Below are positions 10,878-24,747 of a stretch of 64,000 bases of DNA, in pieces. This DNA comes from Lota lota. Taxonomy: Eukaryota > Chordata > Actinopteri > Gadiformes > Lotidae. The notes beneath the pieces are model-generated. The model worked only from the letters and a program-made list of their open reading frames with translations. It did not search any database and was not told the DNA's origin. Where the stretch lies: contig JACYXH010000214.1 of assembly GCA_026745465.1 (NCBI GenBank), positions 20,001 through 84,000 on the forward strand. Direction: 5' to 3'. Position 1 is the stretch's first letter. Every line of letters starts with the position of its first letter. The translations under genes were made by a program, and so were the position numbers.

Positions 10878-13360
10878 CTGTTTAATACTAATGAATACAA
10901 CTAGAAAACCAAAATGGATGCATGCGTGGTTTCAAGCTAGGATATGTTAGCTTTTTTTCAGAGCTTGAAAGCCAATCATTTGAAGAGGCCAGATTTTTAC
11001 CGTATAATCGTCCTTGTTCATTTATGTGAGTATATTCCATCTTTAGATGAATATCTCTCTCTCTCCCTCTCTCTCTCTGTCGCCTTCTCTCCCTCGCTCC
11101 GTCTCTCTCTCTCTCTCTCTCTCCCTGACTCTCTTTCTCCCTTTTAATTTGTATGCCACTGCATCTCTCCTGTTCTCTGTCTCCCTCTTTCGCCTTCTCC
11201 CTCTCTCGCCTTCTCCCTCTCATTCCCTCTCGCCTTCTCTCCCTCTCTAACCTCCTCTCTCTCATTTTATACTTTTCCCACAATAGATTCATGAATATTA
11301 ATGACTTGGCCTTCACACTGGAAGGTTAAAAGTGAAGGTTTGCCGCCACACTTGTCCTAATGCAATAAGAAGCAAGACATTAAGAGTGCCATTTGCATCT
11401 GAGAAGCTTGTATGAGGCATTCTGCTTTCCCCCAATTGACATCGATTTTCCTCAATTAGCATTGTAGCATTTCAGTTTAAGTCAGAGCGAGTTCAAGTCT
11501 AATTGAACAGGGTTTTAAAGCTGCGTGTCTGGGTGGTTTCTAGGTGTCAATCAATCATGAAGGCAAATGTAAACAAACATTTGCCGAACTGAGCGAAAGC
11601 TACTACAACCACGTGAAACTTAAAAAAAGAAAAGGAGCATCTATATCAAAAAACGGACAATCTTAAAATATATATAGAAGTTTATGGCACGGTTGTTGAC
11701 TCATTACGTGCAAGAATAGATGGAATCCAATGGTTCTGTGAGAAATGTGTCAAGATGTTTGCTAGCATGTTTTCTACCGATGCAAAAGAGATGAATGTAA
11801 AGTTTTCCATGATAACTGTTCACGTCCGTGTAACTGCATACACTCCTTGGTCTTCTTCAATAATTAAACTTTGTACGCCACTGAAAGGTTCTGTGGAGCT
11901 CTGTGTGTTGAGTTGATCACATGTTATGGTTTAAGCTATGGTTCCCAACCTGTTCTGGCCCGTGACCACGTTTTTAGGTCAGAAATCCATTGCATTGTTG
12001 CACATCTGCTTCCCCATGCATTGTTGTAACCCTAGCAACATCTGCCCATGGTGTACTTGTTCCAGTGAAGCAGTTAGCCGTAGGCCCAGTGTCCGTGGGG
12101 CTAGCAGGCAGTTCTTGTAGAGCTTTAACATTCAAAACGAACTAATTTAATGCAGAAATGTGTACATTTAATACGAAAATGACCATCAAATAGGCCTATT
12201 TATAGCTTATTAGTCAGCATTCTTTTGGGAAACTGGCTTTCATATATTTAATCGATGAACGTCCAAATCGTGGTGTAATGACGGTAATATACCACTAGAG
12301 GGCAATCAACAACCCCGCTAGAAGTACTGCCCAGCGTAAATGTCCTGACATTTTCATTTGATTGTTTCTTTGTTTATGTTTAAAAAAATTGAATAATATA
12401 ATTATGATGATAACAATAATAATAATTGAATGAGCCAAGCAAAAGTACTATTAAAACAACTACATTTACGTTTAGTTTAGTTTTCTTGACTATAAGTCAA
12501 TACAGAAATACCTGTTTACCATGTAACCAGCGACCCGAAGACAACTGAACCACATAGGGGACAGTCTTGTTTTGTTTATTCATCCCATAATATCAGTTAA
12601 GAGTCCCCAAAAGACTAAGTGCTTGAAATGAACTAAACCAAGGAGGAACTTCTCAGCAAGAACAGAGGCGTAAGGTAGACAGTGGAAGTACATCTTTTAT
12701 GAAGTCACATTGATTAAACCCAAATTCAAATCGAAGCAAGGTTCAACACAAATACGGCAAAATTAGTAACTGAGATTTATTTTTATTTTTTTACTAATGA
12801 TTGAAGACAAACTGCCAGCACGGAAATAACACTGGACCCAACAAAATCAATACTTAATCCCTAAGCCCAATTCTTTGCTCCAGCAATAACCTTGGAAAAG
12901 AAACACGAGTAAACAAGAAAAATAGCGAAGACCGAAACACAAATGCTGAGTCCTCGTGCTATGTTGACCTGTATCCTACAGCCCCAGCCGGTTCCCTATT
13001 TAGCGACAGCGAACGGGAGCCGCCATTTATTCAAATACAAAAAGATTGTGTTTGAACAACGGCATTAGGAAGCAACGGGCCATCGACCCGTTCGTGACAA
13101 ACGACGAGGTCCTGATCGATCAATGAAGCCATTAGCGGCCTCCCTGACGGCTGTCCGAGGAGAGACCAGGACGCATGGTCGTCCCACGGCCTCAGAGAGA
13201 TGAGTGGCAGGAGAGAGAGGGAGAGACACGCCTTAACGACACATTAATGCTAACTGATGTTGGGTGTGTAATCCAGGCCTGTATGGCTAAATGACACTCA
13301 CCTTACGATCCGGTCACACTGGATAGTAATTATAGTAATAATCGTTGTTATTAAAGAATA
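10878..13360. other. Intergenic, no gene seen
   Basis: Contains a CT-rich low-complexity tract at about 11050-11265 and otherwise unique AT-rich sequence. No exon with recognisable protein homology was found on either strand. Confidence 0.6.
11936..12545 (+). mobile_element. Possible decayed hAT-type non-autonomous element
   Basis: The segment starts ctatggttcccaacctgttc and continues with ggcccgtgaccac. This is the style of hAT/Charlie terminal sequences (ggttcccaacct, then gtgacc). Near 12530 cagcgacccgaag could be the complementary end. No transposase frame is present. Ends are approximate and the match is by eye only. Confidence 0.3.
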
Positions 13361-13384
13361 ATTCATGTCGCTGTTTGGGAATGC

Positions 13385-13610
13385 TTTGCATTGCTCCACC
13401 CATACCCCCACCTATATCTCACCCATAACTCAACCCAACCCCCACCCACACCCCCACGTATACCTCACCCATACCTCAACCCAACCCCCACCCATATCTC
13501 ACCCATACCTCAGCCTAACCCCCACCCACACCCCCACCTATACCTCACCCATACCTCACCCATATCTCACCTATACCCCCACCCAGACCTAACTGGTCCC
13601 AGACCTAACT
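13385..13610. repeat. C-rich degenerate minisatellite
   Basis: Irregular tandem copies of cccccacctatacctcaccc and catacctcaacccaac, almost without G on this strand. The open frames across it are repeat artefacts. Confidence 0.8.
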
Positions 13611-13949
13611 GGTCCCAGACTGCCCCAGCCAGACCCAGCCTCAGGTGACCTGCCTGTTGGTTACCATGACATCATTAGAAGGTCTGTTACCATGACATCA
13701 TACCATCATACCATGGCGATAGACGTACAAGGCCTAAAGGTTTTTGATGAAGTAGTTGATTAATGAATTATGAATGAAAAATGTCTGAGATTTTGTATAC
13801 ATTACTAGATTAAGCACTATATGTTTTATATATTTTCACTTTTGGTTCTTTCAACTCTCCGCAGAAGTTTATGAAACATCAGCAAACTGACACTGGCACC
13901 AGTAACCCAGTCTGCTAGCAGAGTCTGGAGTCTCAGTGACCAAGGTGCC

Positions 13950-14330
13950 CTTTCTCTCTCTCTCTTGCTCTCTCTCGCTGTCTCTCTCTTGCTGTCTCTC
14001 TCTCGCTCTCTCTCGCTGTCTCTCTCTCTCTCTCTCGCTCTCTCTCGCTGTCTCTCTCTCGCTGTCTCTCTCTCGCTGTCTCTCTCTCGCTGTCTCTCTC
14101 TCGCTGTCTCTCTCTCGCTGTCTCTCTCTCTCTCTCTCTCTCTCGCTGTCTCTCTCTCTCTCTCGCTGTCTCTCTTGCTGTCTCTCTCGCTGTCTCTCTC
14201 GCTGTCTCTCTCTCTCTCTCTGTCCCCTTCTCTCTTCCTCTCTCTTTCTCTTGCTCTCTCTCTCTGTCCCCTTCTCTCTTCCTCTCTCTTTCTCTTGCTC
14301 TCTCTCTCTGTCCCCCTCTCTCTCCATCTC
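13950..14330. repeat. CT-rich tract with tctctctcgctg units
   Basis: A (CT)n tract with regular gctgt interruptions (unit about 12-14 bp), then three copies of a unit near 50 bp containing ctgtccccttctctcttcc. Long Ser/Leu and Arg/Glu open frames on both strands are low-complexity artefacts. Confidence 0.92.
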
Positions 14331-14428
14331 TCTATCCTCTGTTGTTTTCTTGTCCTCTATCTCTCTTCTTTTTGTTCTTTCTCTACCTTTACGCCATCTC
14401 TTTGTCTCCACATACATGCATGCATGAA

Positions 14429-14434
14429 CGAACG

Positions 14435-14528
<94 letters not shown>
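14429..14528. repeat. (CA)n microsatellite
   Basis: About 50 uninterrupted CA units after a short gaacgaacgaac lead-in. Confidence 0.97.
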
Positions 14529-14530
<2 letters not shown>

Positions 14531-14769
14531 GATCCATAATAATGTCGGCGAGGGGGCTTTTGCATCATCGGTTTGTTGATTTATTATTGATTCGCATATG
14601 TGGTGATTCAGATATATTGGTTGTCCGCTGTGTTTAAAACAAAGGCTTCTGGGCCAGTACATTTGATGGGGGACTAGGGGTGAAAAGCCAACTACTCAAG
14701 GAGTTTTAGCTCTTTCCTCTGTCTTCTGGCCCCTTTTAAGGTCTACTATTTTACCAACGGGTGTGATGT

Positions 14770-15120
14770 TGATAGGGCGGATTTCAAAATCGACCCCGTG
14801 GTGACATCACTCAAGTGTGGAGTGTCCGCCCGGATGTGTGGTGGTTAGATCAGCCTGACAGTTGGTACAGTCCACTGGGTAGCTTGGTAGGTCGGACCGT
14901 CCGTCAGCCACTGCCTCCGTCTGGAGAAAAGTCTTCTTCTGGTGGAGCGGCGGTCGCCCTGCCTCCCCACAGCCAGGAGGCCCTGGGTTCGAAGCTGACC
15001 TCTGCCACCGGGACGCCTCTCCACTCCTGCCCTGCCCATAAGCAAGGCAAAGGCACAACAAACGGGGCCCCTGTGTGGGTCGGGTTCAATGTAGAGATTA
15101 CATTTCCCCACGGGGGTTAA
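14770..15120 (+). mobile_element. Possible diverged SINE-like segment
   Basis: Contains ggttagatcagcctgacagttgg and, 170 bp on, gccctgggttcgaagctgac, which resembles a tRNA-type box B context. The distance between the two is too long for one tRNA head, so this may be a composite or a chance resemblance. Confidence 0.22.
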
Positions 15121-15189
15121 TCAAATATCCATCTGGCTGTCATGGTAATAACGCTAGACATGTGTCATTGGTATTTTGTATTAATTCAG

Positions 15190-15565
15190 CCATGAGGGGG
15201 GAGAGGGGGAGGAGAGGGGAGGGGGAGGAGAGGAGGAGGAGGAGAGGGGGAGGGGAGGAGAGGAGGAGGAGACGGGAGGGGGAGGAGAGGAGGAGGAGGA
15301 GGAGAGGAGGAGGAGAGGGGGAGGAGAGGAGAGGGGGAGGAGGAGAGAGGGAGGAGAGAGGGAGGAGGAGGAGAGGAGGAGGAGAGGGGGAGGAGAGGAG
15401 AGGGGGAGGAGGAGAGAGGGAGGAGAGAGGGAGGAGGAGGAGAGAGGGAGGGGAGAGGGAGGGGGAGGAGAGAGGAGGAGGAGAGGGGGGGGAGGAGGGG
15501 AGGAGAGGAGGAGGAGAGGGGGAGGAGGAGGAAAGGAGGAGAGGGGGAGGAGAGGGGGAGATGTT
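15190..15565. repeat. GGA/GGGGA purine-rich array
   Basis: About 370 bp of purines only, mostly gaggagg and gggggagg units, with internal direct repeats near 60 bp. It is a strong polypurine/polypyrimidine tract; the Arg/Gly/Glu and Pro/Ser frames are artefacts. Confidence 0.92.
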
Positions 15566-16134
15566 CATGAAGAAGGATGGCCGCTATTGGACTGGAGCAT
15601 GGCGATGACAAGCAGCCCTTCCTCCAGCGGTCGGTGTCATCGTCAGCAGCAGTTCTCAGTGGGTCATTGTAGTTCAGTGTTTGCAGTGCTGTCGTTCGCC
15701 AAGGCTTTGTTTGCTCTTGAAGACGCAGACCAAAACAACACCGGGTATCAATCCCGCGGGCAGCGGCCGTAGGCTGTACGACATTTGAGTACCGTAATCT
15801 CTAAGAATGGCTGTCGTGTTGTGTTGTTCCGAAGGGGGATCATCCGTCATTCGACAATTACTAAATTGGATTGATTCTGACTCCCCCACCCCCCCCCTCC
15901 CACCCCCACCCAGCTCTCAAAGCTGGCCATTAATCAGTGAGCACGCACCATTTATCTGAGGGCAAGTCACCGTCCGAAGGAAATGCATCGGAAATCCTTT
16001 CCCTCTAATTGTACTTGCGTTGGGAAAGATGTGAAAAGGGGCGATAGCGTTTTCTTTTCAAAGCGGTACAGTAGCCCTTTGATTTACGCTGGCTGTAAAT
16101 CTCTGCTGTTTATATGACAGTTGGTGGATAGAAT

Positions 16135-16135
16135 G

Positions 16136-16228
<93 letters not shown>

Positions 16229-16262
16229 TGCGTGCGTGCGTGTGCGTGCGTGCGTGCTCGCT
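16135..16262. repeat. (TG)n microsatellite with tgcg tail
   Basis: About 45 TG units followed by cgtgcgtgcg variation. A poly-C run with A interruptions follows at 16313-16350. Confidence 0.96.
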
Positions 16263-16686
16263 CGCTCTGCTAGCGGCCATGTTTTTTTTTTATATGGGTC
16301 TGGACAGATGGACCCCCCCCCCCCCCCCCCCCCACCTCCACCCCCCCATCCCCGCTCACCTTCGGACTCCAGAATGACAACATAACTTCATCTCTCCTTT
16401 GGGTCCGGGAGGTGGACGTTTGAAGATATGTCTCACTTGGTACAGCAGGGGCCGTGACTAGAAAGTCCTTCACCCGAGTCTTCCTCGTCAATCTTCCGGA
16501 GACACGCTGTGGTCAAACAACACCCAACAACATTGCGTCTGTCACGGACACTCTAGGTTTAGAGGAAAAACCAAAAGTGAATTTGTCTTTTTCGATCGCC
16601 TTAAATGCCAGAGAAACGACAAGAAGGAATTTGCGCCATACAGGAACCTAGCAACCATGCCAGCGTCTAGCAATAGCCTGTATAGT

Positions 16687-16806
16687 CCTGTCTAGGTCAA
16701 CTGGTAGAGCAAGGCATTAACACTGCCGGGGTTGGGGGTTCGATTCCCACTGATAAGAAGCTCAAGCTACGCTTTCGATAAAAGCGTCCATCAAATAGCG
16801 TACAAA
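16687..16806 (+). mobile_element. tRNA-derived SINE copy
   Basis: The tRNA-like head has an A-box-like ggtcaactggtagagc (16695-16710) and a B box ggttcgattcc (16737-16747). It is followed 30 bp later by a SINE-style tail, cgctttcgataaaagcgtcc, then atcaaatag. Head spacing and order fit a short teleost tRNA-derived SINE. The acceptor stem is not conserved, so it is not a functional tRNA gene. Confidence 0.55.
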
Positions 16807-17342
16807 GTGTCTGAAATTGGACACTTTCATGTCTCTAGCTTTCACCATCTCACCTCAATTAGCAGAAATCTAGAAGAAGATGAAATAGGGAAAGATGAAG
16901 GAGATGACACGGATAAATCCATCCATTGATAGAAACTATTTGACCTCTGGCCCACTGTGGCCCATACTCCAGAGGCGCTGGGGACTAATCAGCCTTATTG
17001 ATCCCAACACGGTAAATAGGTGGTTGTCAGAGCCATTGATGACTGGCTGGAGAGCGAGAGGAAGACAGTGGATACAGAAAAAGCTCTTCCTCCTGGAGGC
17101 GCTGAGATGCGTCTGCTCCCCGCGTTTAGCACGAAGACGTTCACTGACGCCGATGCCGTTAGCGTGGTCACCGGGGGCCAGGTGTACTTTATTAAGCCAA
17201 CAACAACTACAAGATATACTTATTTATTCATTAGAAATAAGAATGCAACCACAAATCCCAGCAGCACAACGGCGGTCATTTCCATTTCCGACAGCGTAAC
17301 CTTTGCAGGACGAAGCGTGCTCATTCGTCCTTTCTGAAGGCC

Positions 17343-17740
17343 CTGGGTCACGTGTGCGAGGTACATGAACGCCCCGGGTCACGTGTGCGAGGTACATGAA
17401 CGCCCCGGGTCACGTGTGCGAGGTACATGAACGCCCCGGGTCACGTGTGCGAGGTACATGAACGCCCCGGGTCACGTGTGCGAGGTACATGAACGCCCCG
17501 GGTCACGTGTGCGAGGTACATGAACGCCCCGGGTCACGTGTGCGAGGTACATGAACGCCCCGGGTCACGTGTGCGAGGTACATGAACGCCCCGGGTCACG
17601 TGTGCGAGGTACATGAACGCCCCGGGTCACGTGTGCGAGGTACATGAACGCCCCGGGTCACGTGTGCGAGGTACATGAACGCCCCGGGTCACGTGTGCGA
17701 GGTACATGAACGCCCCGGGTCACGTGTGCGAGGTACATGG
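17343..17740. repeat. 31-bp minisatellite, 13 copies, each with a CACGTG E-box
   Basis: The unit is gggtcacgtgtgcgaggtac followed by atgaacgcccc (31 bp). I counted 13 copies, almost identical. Each holds the palindromic E-box CACGTG and three or four CpGs. The flanking units differ only at their outer edges, which indicates recent expansion or homogenisation. Confidence 0.95.
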
Positions 17741-18298
17741 ACCCCTCACCACCTACTTCAAGGAGCTGTCCGTCTGTAGAAGAATCCAAATAGCCTTAGA
17801 TTGGAGAGAGGGGTCAGTGGGCCCCTGCTGGGTGACTGGAGGTTAATTGGCCTGTAGATGACAGACCTGATAAGGTAGTAGGAGGGGGGCCTACGGCCCG
17901 GCTCCTTTGAAAATGCCAAGAGTGTGATCAGGCCCCCATTATTATTCCTTAATTCTCTGCTTGTTAATCCCCTAATGGATCTCAGTGTGGTAACAGACGT
18001 CTGCCATTCTGTCGCTCCCGTCTATAGTGTAGTAAAGGGGTTTGACTTGTCAGTTAACGTTGACGTTTTCATTTTTTAAATGAATTTTGTCAAATGATGT
18101 CTTCTCAGTGGTTTCTTAAATGTTGCCTCCATGGGGTTCTTTTAACTCCTTCCACTGTTTTATTTTATCGGACAGTTTTGGATCTCTGCACGTCATTGGC
18201 CGTTCTCCTCACGTCTCAGTTGCAGTTGAGCTCCTCTCGGTGGACCACATCTGACTGGGGAGTAACCATATGTTTCCACTGCTTTCAGCATCGCACAC

Positions 18299-18439
18299 CC
18301 CCCCCCCCCCACCCACCCCCACCACCACCAGGACCCACCGGAGACCAGCGAGACCCAGCAGTGGATCCCCCCCCCCCCCCCCCGCCCCATCTCCGCATTT
18401 GTCTTCCCTGTGATGCACCAAGCTTAATCTATAATGTAT

Positions 18440-18527
<88 letters not shown>
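18299..18527. repeat. Poly-C runs and (CA)n microsatellite
   Basis: C runs with A interruptions at 18299-18330 and 18368-18383, then about 40 uninterrupted CA units at 18444-18527. Confidence 0.93.
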
Positions 18528-18529
<2 letters not shown>

Positions 18530-19190
18530 ACTTGATTTCTAGTGCTCCCACAACGATTTCTTTAGCTCCTGCGTCAACATGGGGAATCGTTCCCGACTTT
18601 GTTCATCGATGATCTTTTTCTTTTTTTTGGTTTCTGACATTGGCTTGGCTACACGCCTCATGCGCGAAGCATGACACGTTTCAAAGAGAAATGCTCTGGG
18701 CTTTCACTTCCCCTAGGCTACTACTCAAACTATAAATATCTATTTTCAAACTAAAATATGCATCTTCAACAATTCACTTTTGAAGACATACAGTGTATTC
18801 GCACACACAAAAAAAGAAGCGCAGCACGGAACGTCGCTCAAAATATTTTCCGGGGATGACAATAGGTTTTTTAATGAATTGATTGGAGTGCATTAGGCTA
18901 ATCGTATCAGCCATCGGGGGCCGATCGTGCCGTCCCATAATATGTGGAGCACAATGGTATTAAAGGTCTCCCGTGTCGTCCGCTCATTAGCTCGCACTGC
19001 CGTCCAAACCCCACTCATCCGCTCCAACCTTCGACTCATCTTTCAGCGGGGGAACAAGAACGGCAACGTCCACCGAGCTTAATAAATGACATCTTTTATG
19101 GTTCCTTCTTGGCATGGCAACGCCTCTGCTCCGAGCACTAGCGTGTTGAAATGGCCCCTCCAGAAATCGCTGTGCTGTTGAAATTCACAA

Positions 19191-19271
<81 letters not shown>
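19191..19271. repeat. Pure poly-G run, 81 nt
   Basis: Eighty-one consecutive G residues. A long poly-C run lies 152 bp downstream on the same strand. Confidence 0.95.
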
Positions 19272-19423
19272 CTGAACCAGCAGCACCAGGAGCTGAATGA
19301 CCAATGGGGAACCAGGCCGGCCTCGGAGGTCTCCTCATGAATATCTGAGGTTGGATTAAGAGTCTCAGCACACCTGTCGGCCGTTAGGACAGAACATAGC
19401 GCAGCGCTGCGGTTACAGCGTAA

Positions 19424-19604
<181 letters not shown>

Positions 19605-19675
19605 ATCTCTTTTGAAGTCTGTACATTTCCGGAAGGCTTTTTTCTAAATATTGTGGGGGCCGCGGGGGAGGTAGT

Positions 19676-19822
19676 GGCCGGAGGTGTTTGGTCTCTGGCT
19701 AAAAAGGTTCTGGGTTTGATTCTCAATGTCCACAGGCTACCTGAGCCCTGCCTTCTTCTGCATGACGCGTCTCTGCATTCACTCTCAGTCTCTGTGGATA
19801 AAAGCATCTGCTAAATAGTAAA
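19676..19822 (+). mobile_element. tRNA-derived SINE copy
   Basis: A B-box-like ggttctgggtttgattctca (19707-19726) is followed by a diverged body and the tail tctgtggataaaagcatctg, then ctaaatag. The tail closely resembles that of the copy at 16687. The head is more decayed. Confidence 0.5.
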
Positions 19823-20167
19823 TAGCGATAGGTTTTGGATCCATTGAATAGCATGGGTATTGCAGAACCTCCGACGCTTTTCTGGTGAGGAAAGCAGAAA
19901 GAAAAGAGCAGTAAATCAATCCAAAATAGACTAATTGGTCGTAGCCTCCATGTCCTTTTCCTGTGAGCCCATAATAATGTTTTTTTTTCTTTTTAAAGTC
20001 TATCTGTTTTTTACGACCACTTGGTCTGGCTTGTTTGAGATGCAGACTTCAAACCAAACCCGAGACAACTTTTCTGAACATCCCCTCCGAATTACAAGCG
20101 CCGCTGCTCGCCAAAGTGAGACTGGGATCCCAGCAGGGCAGCAATGGGAACCACAGGAAGTCTCGTC

Positions 20168-20169
<2 letters not shown>

Positions 20170-20212
<43 letters not shown>

Positions 20213-20240
20213 CCCACACACACACACAGACACACACAAT
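20170..20240. repeat. Poly-C (about 42 nt) plus short (CA)n
   Basis: C run at 20170-20211 with one G near the end, then cacacacacagacacacaca. Confidence 0.93.
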
Positions 20241-22125
20241 CATCTCTCATCAATCTTTAATATCTCCTCCGTCTCCCACGTCTCAGCCACTCAGCTAGTA
20301 ATTACCATCACAGCTGGCGGCCATATTGGCGAGAGGAGCTCTTGTAGTTAACGTGTTTGGAGACAGCGGAGGAGACAAGGTGGAAGTGAGACAGACTTTA
20401 ATAGGTAATCCACACAGCTCGCCCCCGGAGCGAATGTTGTACGGCCGATGGCCTTTGAGAACGCCCTTGACAAAGGCTTGTAACGGTAGTCCCGCCCGTC
20501 TTGAAATTGCGATAGTTTTGCATTTTAATCCGAAAACAAGGGGATGTTTCTATGAATTGTATATCGGCCGTCGCAGTCTCATCTGTTTGCACTGGAGCGG
20601 GAGAGAGTGGATGGATGGTTCAGGGGGTTATTGCAAACATATTACATCAGATATGATGAGATGCTCTTTATTAATCCCAGACCAGCCATTTGGATTTCCC
20701 AGTCATACCAAACTCTCCCCTTAATTACCTCTAACCCTGATGCCAAAACAAACCAAACTTTCTACCGGTCTACCCAACCTTAAAGGTGACGAAGAACGAT
20801 AATTTGAGTGTAATTTGTTAGAAACGCCAAAGCCATCCATCAGCTTTTAGTGAGTGGAATGCGCGGTGAGAATATCTGTTTCTAGTTGACTGCGCCTGAG
20901 AGACCATTTTGATTTCAGACCGCTCCCGGTTCATTTCTGAATAGTCAGTGCATCTCTCCCCTGATCGCTTCGGTGAATCAATCGTGCCTGTCAATCACAT
21001 GCACACACAGAAGGTCGGAGACATGTAGCGAGGGAGGGGGTAGAGAGGTTTTTTCTTCTTCAATTGTATAAAAATCATCTAAATCTTGCTCTCTTTTGCT
21101 TCTCTCTCTCTCTCTGTCTCTCTTCAACAGTCTTTAATCTAACGCCAAACTATTCCTGATGCATCATGGGAAACAACCCAGCTAGACTCCCTCCCTCCCT
21201 CCCTCTCTGACCTCGGGCCACACTTGTGCGTCTGCGATCTGATGCGACCTGACACCTGATATCCCATAAAGTCACGTAATGTCTCACTTGCTTTTCATTA
21301 TCTTCAAATGTCACCATCAATTATTCACGTCCTTACTCGCCAAAATCCCGGGCTGAATCTGTTAGACGGCAGATCCGTTCAGGGATCCATTCACGCGGTA
21401 CGGCGTGGGAGAGCGTCCTCCTTTTGACGAGGTCAAACGGCAATCCGTTTCAACACCGCTTCGTTCACTTCCATTCGTCTAAGAGCCGCCGGAGACCAGC
21501 CCGAGGGAGGACAGAGAGAGGTGGGGCCGTTGAACAAACAGGGAGCCCTCGTGTCGCCGCGGACCCAGAGTTGAGTCTGGCACACTCGTCAGTCTGCCTT
21601 CAAATAGACTAGATCTGTTACCCGTCACTCACCTTCTACACAGACCCCTTCTCCTGTTAGTCAGTGGTGTTCCTGTTGAGCCATGGCTTTTGGTTTCACG
21701 TCATTAACCCGCGTTGAGATTGAGATTGATTTCGACTAATTGCGACACCTTTGGATAGTAAAAAAAAAGTATTTCCCAAAATGCTTAACACTGTTCTTCG
21801 TTAGGCTGGGGGGCTAGTTGCATGAATTTCAGCTCAATTTGTCTTGTTTTACACACATTACGTTATTATGTTGGCTGCTTCCGTGCCTGTTTTCTGCAAT
21901 GTCAGCTATAGGCCATTAAGCTCATAAAACTCAGAAGGATTATTGCTTGGCGAGATGGTGAAGATTAGTCAAAGGACAAAAAAGGTTTTCATTCAAATTG
22001 ACCTGGATCATTTCACCTCAAATCTGCTCCAAATTAATTAACAAGCATAACAAAGTATATACAATTCTTTTGTATTTTGTAGGGATGAATAAATATGAAG
22101 ATAAAAAACCTTGGTCAACTATTTT
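20241..22125. other. Intergenic, nothing recognised
   Basis: Unique-looking sequence with only short CT and CCCT tracts near 21100 and 21188. No exon or RNA gene was identified on either strand. Confidence 0.55.
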
Positions 22126-22127
22126 TT

Positions 22128-22158
<31 letters not shown>
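22128..22158. repeat. Poly-G run
   Basis: About 28 consecutive G residues after a T run. Confidence 0.93.
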
Positions 22159-22159
<1 letters not shown>

Positions 22160-22405
22160 GGTGCGTCAAAACTCAATTATATTTTAATTACTCGCTAAAA
22201 TCGATCGCCGGCTAGAAGTGCAAAGTCAGTGTTGGTCTTGAGCGTCACACAGAGGACGTTGGCTCTGCAGCTTGGGTAACACCTTACGTTTGTATTCAAT
22301 TTGATGAATAATTAATTTCATTTGACGGACGATTTTATCGATAATGCTTTCATCCATACAGCGCAAGTGGGAACATTCTGAGCACGGGTGGTCCCAGTGG
22401 GAATC

Positions 22406-23178
<773 letters not shown>

Positions 23179-23729
23179 TCAACCACAACATATTTATAAA
23201 ATTGTATATAATAATGAAACGTTATTATATAATAATTATATTATATATATTATATATATATGTTATATTGAAAGATAGAAGCTATTTAGTGGTCATTTAA
23301 GTGCTTGCAGAGACTCAAATGATCCTTGGGATTCAGAGAGATTCTCATTCAATTGACGTTTTCAAAGTGGCAGAGAGGAAAATCAGGGAAGCCCAATTCT
23401 TTGGGTTTCATCTCTTCCATTCATTCTGTTCTGTCGTGCATTCATTCATTCCATTATAAAGCAATAAAAACACATTATTAGACAACGACAGAGCCATGCA
23501 TCATCCCGTAATAACGTTTTGTATTATTACGCTTTCATTATTTAAAACATCCACAGAGTAAAACAGAAAGACAAAACGCAGCCAAGAAGCGATGCTAAAT
23601 ATTGCCTGAAGCTAGGTCTGCAGAAAGCAGTGCGTCAGCAGAGAGGGAGGGGGCAAGAGGCAGTATTTGTGGGGACCTTGCTGTCCCCGGTGTGTCAGTA
23701 ATATATCAGTAGAGTGTGTATGTGGGGGG

Positions 23730-23760
23730 TGGGTGGGGGGGGGGGGGGGGGGGGGGGGGG
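23730..23760. repeat. Poly-G run
   Basis: About 30 G residues following ggggggtgggtg. Confidence 0.9.
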
Positions 23761-24108
23761 CTCCTGGGACCTGTTGTCGTTTTTTTTGTACTCCTTTTTT
23801 TCTATTTTTTTGTGTACCGAATTCTGCAGTAACACATATAAGACTTGTGATGAATGTCTTTGAGATGTGGACATATTTTCTGTACCAATTGTTATGTCGT
23901 TTTATTTTAATTGAATCTCTTTTTAACGTGTAGTAATGTCCTGTATTTGCTGATGACCAGGGATTATCTTATTTTTTATCTTCTTCAGTGTTTTTGGGAA
24001 CTATCAGGATTTCATTCATGCCGTGGTCTACATTTTAATTGGACAATTTGGGAAAAACCTTTAAGAGAAAGCAAATACAAAAACCTTAACGTTTTGAATT
24101 GCTTTCAC

Positions 24109-24332
24109 TTTATCAGACACCTGTAATGAGTGACAGGGTGAGTTCACTGATTAATCAGACACCGGTAATGAGTGACAGGGTGAGTTCACTGGTTAATCAG
24201 ACACCTGTAATGAGTGACAGGGTGAGTTCACTGATTAATCTGACACCTGTAATGAGTGACAGGGTGAGTTCACTGATTATTCAGACACCTGTAATGAGTG
24301 ACAGGGTGAGTTCACTGATTAATCAGAAGTTG
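24109..24332. repeat. 42-bp minisatellite, 5 copies
   Basis: The unit starts acacctgtaatgagtgacag and continues ggtgagttcactgattaatc ag. Five near-identical copies are present. Because 42 is divisible by three, a frame stays open with a 14-residue period; there is no evidence it is translated. Confidence 0.95.
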
Positions 24333-24405
24333 AATTATCAGGACTTCTTCCAAATGTCAAGAGAATTCAGGGAATCTCCATTGAATATGCAGTTGGCATT
24401 TACCC

Positions 24406-24747
<342 letters not shown>

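Noticed and set aside
13869-14579. Ser/Leu-rich and Arg/Glu-rich open frames on both strands
   Set aside because: Translations of (CT)n/(GA)n microsatellite. The same holds for frames at 15075-15611, 22226-23191, 31573-32004, 35886-36719, 38996-39417 and 62707-63204.
16687-16806. Functional tRNA gene
   Set aside because: A and B boxes are present but the cloverleaf, acceptor stem and terminator are not; a SINE tail follows. The heads at 51487 and 56317 are alike.
17343-17740. CRISPR array
   Set aside because: Direct repeats of 31 bp are present, but without unique spacers and in a eukaryotic genome; this is a minisatellite. The same reasoning applies to the 35-, 38-, 42- and 51-bp arrays.
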